Positions 1 through 11,324 of a stretch of 34,814 nt of DNA are shown here, one piece after another. Position 1 is the stretch's first letter. Each line of letters opens with the position of its first letter. Source of the stretch: Chloroflexota bacterium (GTDB lineage: Bacteria; Chloroflexota; Dormibacteria; CF-121). The stretch spans positions 1 through 34,814 of the forward strand of contig VBIS01000028.1 in NCBI GenBank assembly GCA_005880605.1, in the 5' to 3' direction. The position numbers and the translations under genes were made by a program. The notes beneath the pieces are model-generated. The model saw only the letters and a program-made list of their open reading frames with translations, had not been told where the DNA came from and made no database searches.

Positions 1-547
1 CGAATTCGCGGTTGCCTCGGAAGGTCTTGCAAAAGATGTGCATCACGCATTTGTTCGATTCGGTATCGTTTCGCGGTTCTACCGAAAATCCGAGCGTTGC
101 TGGCGCGTGCAAATTACAGATTCGGAATCCGTGGCTCGCTATCAGACCGAGATCGGTTGGATTGGCGAGAAAGTAGGCCGATTTGCCACGGACCTACCGC
201 AATTCCGTGGCAACAACGGACACCTTCCGATCGTGGTCTGGAACATGGTCGAAACTGCGGCGGCGACGCAGGGGCTCGGCTGGGCGAAGCTCGCCGTGCT
301 TTCGGGAGAAAGAACGCGCACTTCGAGATTCCAAACGTACAACCCCCGTACAAATCATGGCTTGTCGCAGCGACGACTCGGAATCTTCAATGAGGTCCTT
401 GAGGACTGGTGGCTAAGTGAGCTCGCCAACCCAGAAATTTATTGGGATCGTATCGTTTCCATCGAGCCGATTGGCGATCACCAAGTCTACGACCTCGCCG
501 TTCCCTCTGGTGCAAATTTCGTCGCCGAAGACATCCTTCTACACAAC
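1..547 (+). other. C-terminal part of an intein (homing-endonuclease-like region plus splicing blocks F/G) inserted in DnaB; 5' end outside window
   Basis: Frame is open from nt 2 ([29 protein letters not shown]..., LAGLIDADG-endonuclease-like). It ends in [21 protein letters not shown], a typical intein C-terminus, followed by +1 Thr and DnaB sequence [12 protein letters not shown]. Confidence 0.88.
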
Positions 548-1170
548 ACGTCGCTGACGCTCAACATCGCACAGCATGCCTCGATTCAATACAAGATTCC
601 GGTGGCGATCTTCTCGCTTGAAATGTCCGAGCAGCAGCTCGTGACGCGGCTGCTGTGCAGTGAGGCGGCGGTCGATTCCTATCGGCTCAGGACCGGGCTG
701 CTCAAAGATGCCGAGTGGCCGCGTATTGCTCAAGCGATGGGGGCGCTATCCGAGGCGCCGATCTATATCGATGACTCACCGAGTATCTCCGTGATGGAAA
801 TGCGAACCAAGGCGCGACGGCTCAAGTCAGCCAACAACCTCGGCCTGATCATTGTGGATTACCTCCAGCTGATGCAGGGTCGTAATCAGGAGAACCGCGT
901 CCAGGAGGTTTCGGAGATATCGCGTTCGTTGAAGGGCCTGGCTCGCGAGTTGCAAGTTCCGGTCATCGCCTGCTCGCAGCTAAGTCGTGAGCCGGAGTTC
1001 TCTTTATCTATCGCGAGCGTTTTTACAACGACAACGTCGCCGAGGACCGACGCAACATCGCCGAGATCATCATCGCCAAGCACCGCAATGGGCCTACCGG
1101 GAAGCTCGAGCTGCTCTTCATCGATGAGCAAACGAAGTTCGCCAACCTCGACCGGGCACGCGGGCGCTAG
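548..1170 (+). pseudogene. dnaB: Replicative DNA helicase DnaB, C-terminal extein; frame broken with internal loss near nt 985-1000
   Basis: [39 protein letters not shown]...[14 protein letters not shown]...[12 protein letters not shown] is DnaB. The reading frame then shifts to [59 protein letters not shown] (nt 991-1170). The expected ...LSDLRESGxIEQD... block is absent. Confidence 0.85.
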
Positions 1171-3617
<2,447 letters not shown>

Positions 3618-3731
3618 TGTAGTCGAGCTTCGAGCGAATTTGGCCCCGACTTGGACGCTGCGTCCAAAGTTGCGGTGAAGATCCCACGAAGAAACGTCTG
3701 CTATCCTTACTCCGTTTTTCCGGGCACCCAC

Positions 3732-5015
3732 GTGACATTTCCGCGCCGCATTACGCTGCTTACGCCCATCGCGCTGGCCGCCGGGTTGCTCGCCACCGCC
3801 GTCGCCGTTTCCGCGGCGGACACGCGTTGGACCTCGACCGGTGTCCAGCAACCCGGGTCGTCCGACCGTCCCGTCTGGTCGATCGCCGTATCCCCGACGC
3901 ATCCGGCGGTCTGGCTCGCCGCAACGCAGGGCCGCGGTGTATTGCGCAGCACGGACTCGGGCGCGACCTGGTCATCCGCGATCGTCGGCATCGACGGCGC
4001 CTGGGTGGTGCGATTTGACCCGCAGCAGGCGATGACCGCTTATGCCGGCACGCAGACCGCGGGGCTCTACAAGTCGCTCGACGAAGGCAAGACCTGGACG
4101 TCGCAGAGCCAGGGACTCAACAATATGGACGTCCGGTCGCTCGCGTTCGGCACCGGCCTGGTGCTCGCCGGAACCGCCCAGGGCGTCTATTACTCGAGCG
4201 ACGCCGCGAGCTCCTGGCACGCCCTCGGCCTCGACCCGCAGTCCATCGCCGCGGTCGGCGTGCTCCCGAATGCCAGCGGGTTCACGCTCTTTGCGGGGAT
4301 CGATAACGGTCCGGTCGGCGCGGCGTTCCTGATGAAAAGCGAGGGACTGGCCGGCAGCTGGGGCGTCGTCAAGGGCACCTTTCCGGCCGACGCGGTGGTC
4401 GCCACGCTGGCGGTGGCGTCAGCTCCGTCGGGTGGCACCGACCCGCCGGTTCTTGCCGGCACCTCGCAGGGTCTGTTTCGCAGCGACGATCGCGGTGTGA
4501 CCTGGAACGCCTTGGCCGGCCTGCCGTCGACGGACTTCAACATCGCTCTCTTCAACCCGGCCAACCCGGACCAGATCTATGTCGGCAGCGACGGCGACCA
4601 GGGCAATGGCGGCGTGTTCCGGTCTCTGGATCGCGGCGCCAGCTGGAGCACCTTCGGCGCGGGTCTCCCGGCGAAGCCCCGCGTCACCGCCCTGGCGCTG
4701 CAGCTGCTGAACCCGGCCCAGGTGGTGGCCGCCACCTGGAACCCGACCGATGGTTCGGCGGGGGCCTATCGGATCGAGGACCCCGCCGCGACGGTGGCGG
4801 GGGTGACCCCGACGGCCGGCCCGTCCGGCAGCGGCAGGGCGTCCGCCGCGCCACGAGCCACCGCCCCGACCCCGGCGCCGGTTCGGCGCTCCAGCGGCTC
4901 GCCGGCCTACGCGACCTACGCCGTCGCCCTGGCGGTGCTCGTCGGCCTCGGCGGCGTGATCTTAGCGCGGCGCTGGCGGATGCGGCGCGAGGACACGCGC
5001 ATTTACCGCCCGTGA
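3732..5015 (+). CDS. BNR/Asp-box repeat (Ycf48/sialidase-like beta-propeller) protein with signal peptide, Pro/Ala/Thr-rich stalk and C-terminal TM anchor
   Basis: GTG start; N-terminal ITLLTPIALAAGLLATAVAVSAA; Asp-box-like STDSGATW, SLDEGKTW, SSDAASSW, SDDRGVTW, SLDRGASW; C-terminal YAVALAVLVGLGGVILARRWRMRRED. Confidence 0.8.
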   Translation: MTFPRRITLLTPIALAAGLLATAVAVSAADTRWTSTGVQQPGSSDRPVWSIAVSPTHPAVWLAATQGRGVLRSTDSGATWSSAIVGIDGAWVVRFDPQQAMTAYAGTQTAGLYKSLDEGKTWTSQSQGLNNMDVRSLAFGTGLVLAGTAQGVYYSSDAASSWHALGLDPQSIAAVGVLPNASGFTLFAGIDNGPVGAAFLMKSEGLAGSWGVVKGTFPADAVVATLAVASAPSGGTDPPVLAGTSQGLFRSDDRGVTWNALAGLPSTDFNIALFNPANPDQIYVGSDGDQGNGGVFRSLDRGASWSTFGAGLPAKPRVTALALQLLNPAQVVAATWNPTDGSAGAYRIEDPAATVAGVTPTAGPSGSGRASAAPRATAPTPAPVRRSSGSPAYATYAVALAVLVGLGGVILARRWRMRREDTRIYRP

Positions 5016-5169
5016 CCCGGCGTCACAAGCAGGCCTCCCCCGTTAACCATCTCTTCACGGGTTCAGGCTGGCGGTTCCGGAACCACGCCGCTACCCTCAT
5101 GGCGACGGCCCGTCGACAGCGGGCTCAGGAGGTCGATCCCGCGTGCTCACGTCCCGGTCGAGGCGAGTC

Positions 5170-5640
5170 ATGATGCTGGACTCCGCCGAGGCGACGCTGC
5201 GGACGCTGGCGCTCGAGTTGCCGTCGCCGCCCAAGGCGCTCGCCTCCTATGTGCCCGTGCAGCAGGTTGGCGAGCTCCTTTATACCTCCGGCGTCATCCC
5301 CAGTTGGAATGGCGACGTTCAATTTCGCGGCGTCGTCGGCGCCGACGTGAGCATCAAGGACGCGGCGCGCGCCGCCGAGATCTGCGCCCTCAACATCATG
5401 GCGCTGATTCGCCAGCATGCCGGGTCGCTCGACCGCGTCGAGCAGTTCATCCAGCTCAGCGGCTTCGTCCGCTCCGCCGCCGGCTTCGAAGAGCAGCCGA
5501 AGGTCCTGAACGGCGCCTCAGACCTGATCTACAAAGTCTTCGGGGAACGGGGGCGGCACACGCGGCAGGCGCTGGGAACCAGCGAGTTGCCGCTCGGCGT
5601 CCCGGTCGAGATCTCGGCGATCATCCGCCTCAAGCCTTAA
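5170..5640 (+). CDS. RidA/YjgF/YER057c-like family protein
   Basis: LPSPPKALASYVPVQQVGELLYTSGVIP...GSLDRVEQFIQLSGFVRSAAGFEEQPKVLNGASDLIYKVFGERGRHTRQALGTSELPLGVPVEI. In-frame ATG at 5170 preferred over 5143. Confidence 0.88.
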   Translation: MMLDSAEATLRTLALELPSPPKALASYVPVQQVGELLYTSGVIPSWNGDVQFRGVVGADVSIKDAARAAEICALNIMALIRQHAGSLDRVEQFIQLSGFVRSAAGFEEQPKVLNGASDLIYKVFGERGRHTRQALGTSELPLGVPVEISAIIRLKP

Positions 5641-7079
5641 GCCGCCAGCGGCAGCCAGGCGGTGAACGTGGCCCCCTGGCCAGGCTCGCTGGACGCCTCG
5701 ATGGTGCCCTGGTGCGCCTCGACGATCGACTTGGCGATGGCCAGCCCCAGCCCCGAGCCACCGTGCGATCGATCCCGCGCCTTCTCCCCCCGGTAAAAGC
5801 GTTCGAAGATGTGCGGGAGGTCCTGACGCGAGATCCCCGGGCCGGTGTCCTGCAGCCGGATGGCGGCACGCCCGTCGGTCTGGAAGACGCTCCAGTGCTG
5901 TTCCGCCCCCGGTGCGTACTTGAGCGCATTCTGGGCCAGGTTGTTGACCACCTGCTTGAGCGCCTCAGGGTCGGCCCGCACGGTCACGCCGGGCTGAAGG
6001 TCGCGTGACTCCAGCGCCCCCTTGTTGCGCAGGCCCAACTCGTCGAGTGCCTGGCCGACGAACTGGTCGAGCACCACCGGTTGGCGGCTGGGTGCCCGAC
6101 CCGATTCGAAGCGGGTCAGTGTGAGCAGGTCGTTGACCAGCCGGGTCATCCGCGCGCTCTCCTGCTGCATGGCGGCGAGGGATGACTGGAGCGTCTCGGG
6201 GTCGACAACCTCCCGACGCCCCAGCACGTCGATGTACCCGGCAATTGACGTCAGGGGCGTGCGCAACTCGTGCGAGGCGTCGGCGACGAAGTGCCGCATC
6301 TGCTCCTCGGACTGCCGCTGGACCTCGAAGGCCTGGTCGATGCCCGCCGCCATCTGGTTGAAGGCCAGCGCCAGCGCGCCGATCTCGTCGCTGGACCTGG
6401 GCGCGGTCACCCGCTGTTTGTAATCGCCGGCGGCCAGCTTCCCCGCGGTCTCCGACATCTGCTTGAGGGGGCGCAGCGCTCGGCCGATAATCAGCGGGCT
6501 CAGCAGCAGCGCCAGAAGCAAGACGGCGAGCGAGCCGATGACGGCCACCTGGCGATCGAGGCTGAGGGTGCGGTCAATATCATCGGTGGCGATCGACAAC
6601 TGAACCACCGCGACCGCCTTGCTGCCGGTGCGGATGACATTGAGCACGACGAGAGAGGTCGAGCCGTCGGGGGCGGTTGCGATGTAGTAGGCCTTTGGCT
6701 TGCTCAACGCGGCCGTCCGGTAATCCTGGGTTGTCAGCGACGGCACATCGGGCCTGGTGGCGAGCGTTGCCGGCGTGAAGGCGATCAAGCCGCCATTCGG
6801 TCCGATGATGGCCGCGGAGGTCCGTCGTGAGCGAAGCTCGTCGCTGAACGTTTGGGACAGGATGAGCGCGCGCACGACAGTGGCGGCGCGGCTCGCGGTC
6901 TGTTTCTTGAAGGCCGTGAAGACCGCGTTGTACTCGCTGACCAGCACGTCGGCGTTGCTTCGAAAAAGGACCTCGCGGGCGGCGAAGTACTGGGCCACAC
7001 CGCCGGCGAGCAGCAACACCGCCAGCAGCGCGAGATAGAGAAACGTCAGTCGCCAGCGCAGCGATCGGAAGCGGGCCAT
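5637..7079 (-). CDS. Two-component sensor histidine kinase (HAMP, HisKA, HATPase)
   Basis: HFVADASHELRTPLTSIAGYIDVL; NNLAQNALKYAPG; DTGPGISRQDLPHIFERFYRGEKARDRSHGGSGLGLAIAKSIVEAHQG; two N-terminal TM segments. Confidence 0.95.
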   Translation of the reverse strand: MARFRSLRWRLTFLYLALLAVLLLAGGVAQYFAAREVLFRSNADVLVSEYNAVFTAFKKQTASRAATVVRALILSQTFSDELRSRRTSAAIIGPNGGLIAFTPATLATRPDVPSLTTQDYRTAALSKPKAYYIATAPDGSTSLVVLNVIRTGSKAVAVVQLSIATDDIDRTLSLDRQVAVIGSLAVLLLALLLSPLIIGRALRPLKQMSETAGKLAAGDYKQRVTAPRSSDEIGALALAFNQMAAGIDQAFEVQRQSEEQMRHFVADASHELRTPLTSIAGYIDVLGRREVVDPETLQSSLAAMQQESARMTRLVNDLLTLTRFESGRAPSRQPVVLDQFVGQALDELGLRNKGALESRDLQPGVTVRADPEALKQVVNNLAQNALKYAPGAEQHWSVFQTDGRAAIRLQDTGPGISRQDLPHIFERFYRGEKARDRSHGGSGLGLAIAKSIVEAHQGTIEASSEPGQGATFTAWLPLAA

Positions 7080-7113
7080 GGCTAGCCGCGCCCGCCGCGG
7101 CGCGACCGGTCGC

Positions 7114-7815
7114 TCATGCTTTGATGCGGTACCCGACGCCCCGTACGGTCTGAATCAACTTGTGCTGCTCGTCGCCGAGCTTCTGGCGAAGGTAACGGAT
7201 GTAGACCTCGACGTTGTTGGCGTCGCCGAAGAAGTTGTAGCCCCAGACCTGGTCGAGGATGCGGTCGCGGGCAAGGACCTGGTTGGGATGCATCAGCAGC
7301 AGGCGCAGCAGGTCGAACTCGCGAGCCGAAAGCTCGATGGTGCGCCCGCCCCGGCGCACTTCGCGCGTCGCTTCATCCATGCTGAGGTCCTGCACCTGGA
7401 GCAGCGGCCCGGCGCTGGGATTTCGACGGCGCATCACGGCCCGGATCCGCGCCAGCAGCTCGCCGAAATCGAATGGCTTGACCAGGTAATCGTCGGCGCC
7501 GACCTCGAGGCCCTTGATCCGGTCAGCGACCTCGTCCCTGGCTGACAGGATGATGACACCAGTGTCCTTGTTGCCGCGGATCGCCTCGGCGACCGCCAGG
7601 CCGTCAAGCTTGGGCATCATCACGTCCAGGACCACAACGTGGGGCTTGAACTCGCTGATCATGCGCAGCGCAGCCTGGCCGTCGGGCGCCGTCTGCACCT
7701 GGAAGCCCTCGTACTGCAGCCCGAGCCGGATGAAGTCCACGATGCTGCGTTCGTCGTCGACGACGAGCACCCGCGGGCTACGGGAGGCTATCACCTCGGG
7801 GGCCGTCTCTGCCAT
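7114..7815 (-). CDS. OmpR/PhoB-family response regulator
   Basis: RVLVVDDERSIVDFIRLGLQYEGFQV...VVVLDVMMPKLDG...VGADDYLVKPFDFGELLARIRAVMRR...winged-helix C-terminus VWGYNFFGDANNVEVYIRYLRQKLG. Start assigned at ATG 7815. Confidence 0.95.
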   Translation of the reverse strand: MAETAPEVIASRSPRVLVVDDERSIVDFIRLGLQYEGFQVQTAPDGQAALRMISEFKPHVVVLDVMMPKLDGLAVAEAIRGNKDTGVIILSARDEVADRIKGLEVGADDYLVKPFDFGELLARIRAVMRRRNPSAGPLLQVQDLSMDEATREVRRGGRTIELSAREFDLLRLLLMHPNQVLARDRILDQVWGYNFFGDANNVEVYIRYLRQKLGDEQHKLIQTVRGVGYRIKA

Positions 7816-7921
7816 GTCGAGTTCCAATATAACGGCGCTTTTGGCGAAATCCCATCTTCTGACCCGCTTCTCAGGGGGCTTTAAGGAAGCCTCTTTGCGC
7901 CGTCCTGAGTAAGCTTTCCCG

Positions 7922-8839
7922 GTGCAGCCGGCTGACGCACCACAGCGTCCAACCGTGACCCGCCGGCGCTCCTGGCTGCTGCCGTCGTTGGTCGGCGGGT
8001 ACCTGGCGGTCGTGACCCTGTTCATGGTCTTCGTCCTCCACCTGTCGGTCTCGCCGGAGCGTCTGCTGCTCCTGATGTTGATTGCGGCCTTGATCCTCGG
8101 GCGGGCCAGGCTGTTCCTCGCGGACTGGATCCCTTTTCTCGTTCTCTTTCTCTCCTATGAGTACCTGCGAGGCCTCAGCGGCAAACTCGGGATGCCGATC
8201 CACGACGTGACATCGCTCGAAAGGCTGATCAGTTTCGGGCAGATCCCAAACCTGCTGCTGCAGCAGGCGTTCTACCACGTGGGTCACGTGAGTTGGTATG
8301 ACATCGCCGGCACCATGTTCTATTTCCTGCACTTCGCCTTTCCGCTGGGGCTCGGGTACCTGTTCTGGATCGTCGACCGGCATACGTTTCTACGATTCTC
8401 GCGAGCGCTGATCGCGATGTCATTCGCCGCCTTCGTCTTCTACCTGTTGCTGCCGGTCGCCCCGCCCTGGAAAGCCGTGCCCGGTGTGATCAAGATCATC
8501 GATCACACCCTGCCGAGCTTCACCGACATCCCTGGTATTCCGGTTCCCGCCACCGTTTACCACTGGCTCACGCCCAACCAGTACGCCGCGATGCCGTCCT
8601 TACACGCGGCCTACCCATTTCTCGGTGCATTGTTCGCCGTGCGCCTGTGGGGACGCCGCGCGTGGTGGACCCTCGCCTACACCGTCTGCGTCTGGCTCAG
8701 CATCGTCTACCTTGGCGAGCACTACGTGGTCGACATCATCGGCGGCGTCGTCTTCGCCCTGGCCGTCTTCTTCGGCGAAGACGCGTTCACGACCTGGTGG
8801 CACAAACGAACTGTCAGGACCGCCAGATCTTTTTCATGA
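7922..8839 (+). CDS. PAP2-superfamily membrane phosphatase / inositol phosphorylceramide synthase-like
   Basis: Multiple TM segments; PSLHAAYPFLGALFA and LGEHYVVDIIGGVVFAL are PAP2-type motifs. Confidence 0.85.
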   Translation: MQPADAPQRPTVTRRRSWLLPSLVGGYLAVVTLFMVFVLHLSVSPERLLLLMLIAALILGRARLFLADWIPFLVLFLSYEYLRGLSGKLGMPIHDVTSLERLISFGQIPNLLLQQAFYHVGHVSWYDIAGTMFYFLHFAFPLGLGYLFWIVDRHTFLRFSRALIAMSFAAFVFYLLLPVAPPWKAVPGVIKIIDHTLPSFTDIPGIPVPATVYHWLTPNQYAAMPSLHAAYPFLGALFAVRLWGRRAWWTLAYTVCVWLSIVYLGEHYVVDIIGGVVFALAVFFGEDAFTTWWHKRTVRTARSFS

Positions 8840-10130
8840 TGGCCCGAGCCAGCTTGTCGGGGTCGTGATGCGTTGAGATCCGCGGGTTGACGACGTCGAC
8901 GAGGACGGCATGGATGCTGCGCTGGTTGACCGTGGCCGGGTCGTAGACGACCCGCTTGATGCCGGCCGTCTGGGCCGACGACGGCAGTGGGAAGTTGTTG
9001 TTGCTGTTGACCACCACGAAGTCGAAGATGTTCGTCCCCAGGTGGTTCTCGATGGCCTTGAGGTGGTCGCTGACACGGAAATAGTCCGTCTCGCCCGGCT
9101 GGGTCGCAACGTTGCAGATGAAGACCTTGATCGCGGGCGAGGCTTTCAGTGCCTCCGCCATCCCGTCGACGACCAGGTTGGGCAGGATGCTGGTGTAGAG
9201 GCTGCCCGGGCCGACGGTGATCATTTCGGCGTTGAGGATCGCCTCTTCGGCTTCGGGGTTGATCGTGGACTCGGGTTGCAGGAAGACTCGCTTGATGGCG
9301 GTCGCCGTGGCCACCGCGCCGTGACCGTCACCATTGCCGGCGCCGTTGCCGTTGCCGTGGGGAATGGTCGACTCGCCGATGCGGGTCTCACCGTCGGCCA
9401 TCTCCGCGATCAGCGTCACGTCGCGTAATGTCGACGGGACGATCTGGCCGCGAACGGCGAGGACGCGGCCGGACTCCCGGATGGCGTGCTCGAAGTCGCC
9501 CGTGATTTCGGCCATCGCCATGATGAACAGGTTGCCGAAGGAGTGCCCGTTCAAGCTGCCTTCCTTGAAGCGGTGCTGGAAGAGCGTGGTCATCAAGGGC
9601 TCGACGTCGGCCAGCGCCGTGATGCACTGCCGGAAGTCACCGGGAGGCAGAATGCGGTATTCCTTGCGGAGGCGCCCCGAGCTCCCACCGTCGTCCGCCA
9701 CCGTGACGATCGCCGTCAGGTTGCCGGTGTACTTCTTCAGGCCGCGAAGCAGGGTGGAGAGCCCGGTGCCGCCGCCCAGGGCGACCACCCGCGGCCCCTT
9801 TTGCAGGAAGCGGTAGTTGTAGATGATCTCGGAGAGGGCCCGGTCCCGACCTGGGAGGAACGGCCCGAGCACAGACTGGGTGAGCTTGTAAAGCGCGTAA
9901 AGAATGATGCTCAGCCCGAGTGCGGCAAAGAGTCCGCCCCGGACGTAGCGGGGGAGGAACTGGAGGGTCAGGTAGTAAAAGATCGCCGGAAGCCGTACGC
10001 CGGAACGGTAGAAGTTGGCCAGGGCGTACCCAATCCCAAGGCTGATCAGGACCATCCCGACCATCAGAAGGACGAGCCAACGCTTGACGTGGAGGCCGGG
10101 GGTGAACCAGCGCACCACCCGGGGGTTCAT
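8814..10130 (-). CDS. yvcK: YvcK/CofD-like gluconeogenesis factor with N-terminal membrane segments
   Basis: VVALGGGTGLSTLLRGLKKYTGNLTAIVTVADDGGSSGRLRKEYRILPPGDFRQCITALAD...NLVVDGMAEAL...ICNVATQPGETD; two N-terminal TM stretches. ATG 10130 chosen over GTG 10145. Confidence 0.92.
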   Translation of the reverse strand: MNPRVVRWFTPGLHVKRWLVLLMVGMVLISLGIGYALANFYRSGVRLPAIFYYLTLQFLPRYVRGGLFAALGLSIILYALYKLTQSVLGPFLPGRDRALSEIIYNYRFLQKGPRVVALGGGTGLSTLLRGLKKYTGNLTAIVTVADDGGSSGRLRKEYRILPPGDFRQCITALADVEPLMTTLFQHRFKEGSLNGHSFGNLFIMAMAEITGDFEHAIRESGRVLAVRGQIVPSTLRDVTLIAEMADGETRIGESTIPHGNGNGAGNGDGHGAVATATAIKRVFLQPESTINPEAEEAILNAEMITVGPGSLYTSILPNLVVDGMAEALKASPAIKVFICNVATQPGETDYFRVSDHLKAIENHLGTNIFDFVVVNSNNNFPLPSSAQTAGIKRVVYDPATVNQRSIHAVLVDVVNPRISTHHDPDKLARAIMKKIWRS

Positions 10131-10238
10131 ACGTAAGGGGGCCACCGGCGCCCCAAGCTTAGCACAGCATTTTTTGAACTCATTTCAGGCGGATTTCGTT
10201 ACGTCCATAAGACCCTATTCCGGCCCCCGGAAGCGGCA

Positions 10239-10244
10239 TATAAT
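10239..10244 (+). promoter_or_regulatory. Putative -10 element (TATAAT) upstream of the aminotransferase gene
   Basis: Exact TATAAT in the divergent yvcK/aminotransferase intergenic region; no convincing -35. Confidence 0.45.
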
Positions 10245-10321
10245 CGGCCCAGGGTCTTTGGGAGCGTACGGGGCCCCAGTTCACGCCGCCTCGTGACAAG
10301 GCAAAAGGAGGTCGTCGGTCG

Positions 10322-11293
10322 ATGGCGATCAAGGCAGAGGGCGTTACCCGCGCATCCGAGGGGCGGCGGAAAGAGCAGGGGCAGTTCTGGGTTTACCTCG
10401 ACGGCGAGATCAAGCGTTACGCCGACGCCCGGGTCGGCTTGATGACCCACGCGCTGCAGTACGGGACCGGGGTCTTCGAGGGGATTCGTGGTTACTGGAG
10501 CCCTGAGCACGAGCAGCTCTTCCTCCTCAAGCTGCGGGAGCATTACCGCCGCATGCAGAACTCCGTGAAGATCCTGAAGCTCAAGATCCCGATGAGCCTG
10601 GACGAGCTCTGCGAAACCAGCATCGACCTGATTCGGCGCAACAACTTCCGTCAGGACGTCTACATCCGGCCCTTTGCATTCAAGAGTTCCGAAGAGATCG
10701 GCGTTCGTCTCCATAATCTCAAGGACTCGTTCGCCATCTACGTCACGCCCTTTGGCAACTATGTCGAAGTCGACGGCGGTATCCGCTGCATGGTGTCGAG
10801 CTGGCGGCGCATCGACGATAACGTCGCACCGGCCCGCGCCAAGATCACCGGCACCTACGTCAACTCCGCCCTCGCCAAGACCGAGGCGATGGAAAATGGG
10901 TTCGACGAGGCGATCCTGCTCACCCAGGACGGCCACGTCTGCGAAGGCAGCGCCGAGAACATCTTCCTGCTCCGCGACGGCAAGGTGTTTACGCCGCCCA
11001 CCTCCGACAACATCCTCGAAGGCCTCACCCGGCTCGCGATGATCGAGCTGCTGCGCAAGGAGCTCGACATGGAGGTCGTGGAACGCACCATCGACCGTTC
11101 CGAGCTGTACATCGCCGACGAGATCTTCCTCTGCGGAACCGGCGCCCAGATCTCGCCCGTGATCGATGTCGATCGCCGGCCGATCGGCGATGGCCAGGTG
11201 GGGCCGGTCGTCAGCCAGCTCCAGAAGCTCTACTTCGACATCGTGCGGGGACACAGCGCCAAGTACCGCAACTGGTTGACACCCGTCTACTGA
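10322..11293 (+). CDS. ilvE: Branched-chain amino acid aminotransferase (fold-type IV PLP)
   Basis: ALQYGTGVFEGIRGY, YIRPFAFKSSEEIGV, ITGTYVNSALAKTEAMENGFDEAILLTQDGHVCEGSAENIFLLRDG. SD AAAAGGAGG at 10303-10311. Confidence 0.93.
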   Translation: MAIKAEGVTRASEGRRKEQGQFWVYLDGEIKRYADARVGLMTHALQYGTGVFEGIRGYWSPEHEQLFLLKLREHYRRMQNSVKILKLKIPMSLDELCETSIDLIRRNNFRQDVYIRPFAFKSSEEIGVRLHNLKDSFAIYVTPFGNYVEVDGGIRCMVSSWRRIDDNVAPARAKITGTYVNSALAKTEAMENGFDEAILLTQDGHVCEGSAENIFLLRDGKVFTPPTSDNILEGLTRLAMIELLRKELDMEVVERTIDRSELYIADEIFLCGTGAQISPVIDVDRRPIGDGQVGPVVSQLQKLYFDIVRGHSAKYRNWLTPVY

Positions 11294-11324
11294 CCGGGGC
11301 CATACCTCCACGGGTGAGGCGCTG

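Noticed and set aside
985-1005. Programmed ribosomal frameshift in dnaB
   Set aside because: No slippery heptamer seen, and a conserved block is missing, which frameshifting alone cannot restore.
5099-5173. 24-codon leader ORF upstream of the RidA gene
   Set aside because: In frame and ends beside ATG 5170, but has no convincing RBS or promoter spacing; likely chance.
5304-6008. 234-aa plus-strand ORF
   Set aside because: Overlaps RidA in an alternate frame and histidine kinase in antisense; Arg-rich shadow frame.
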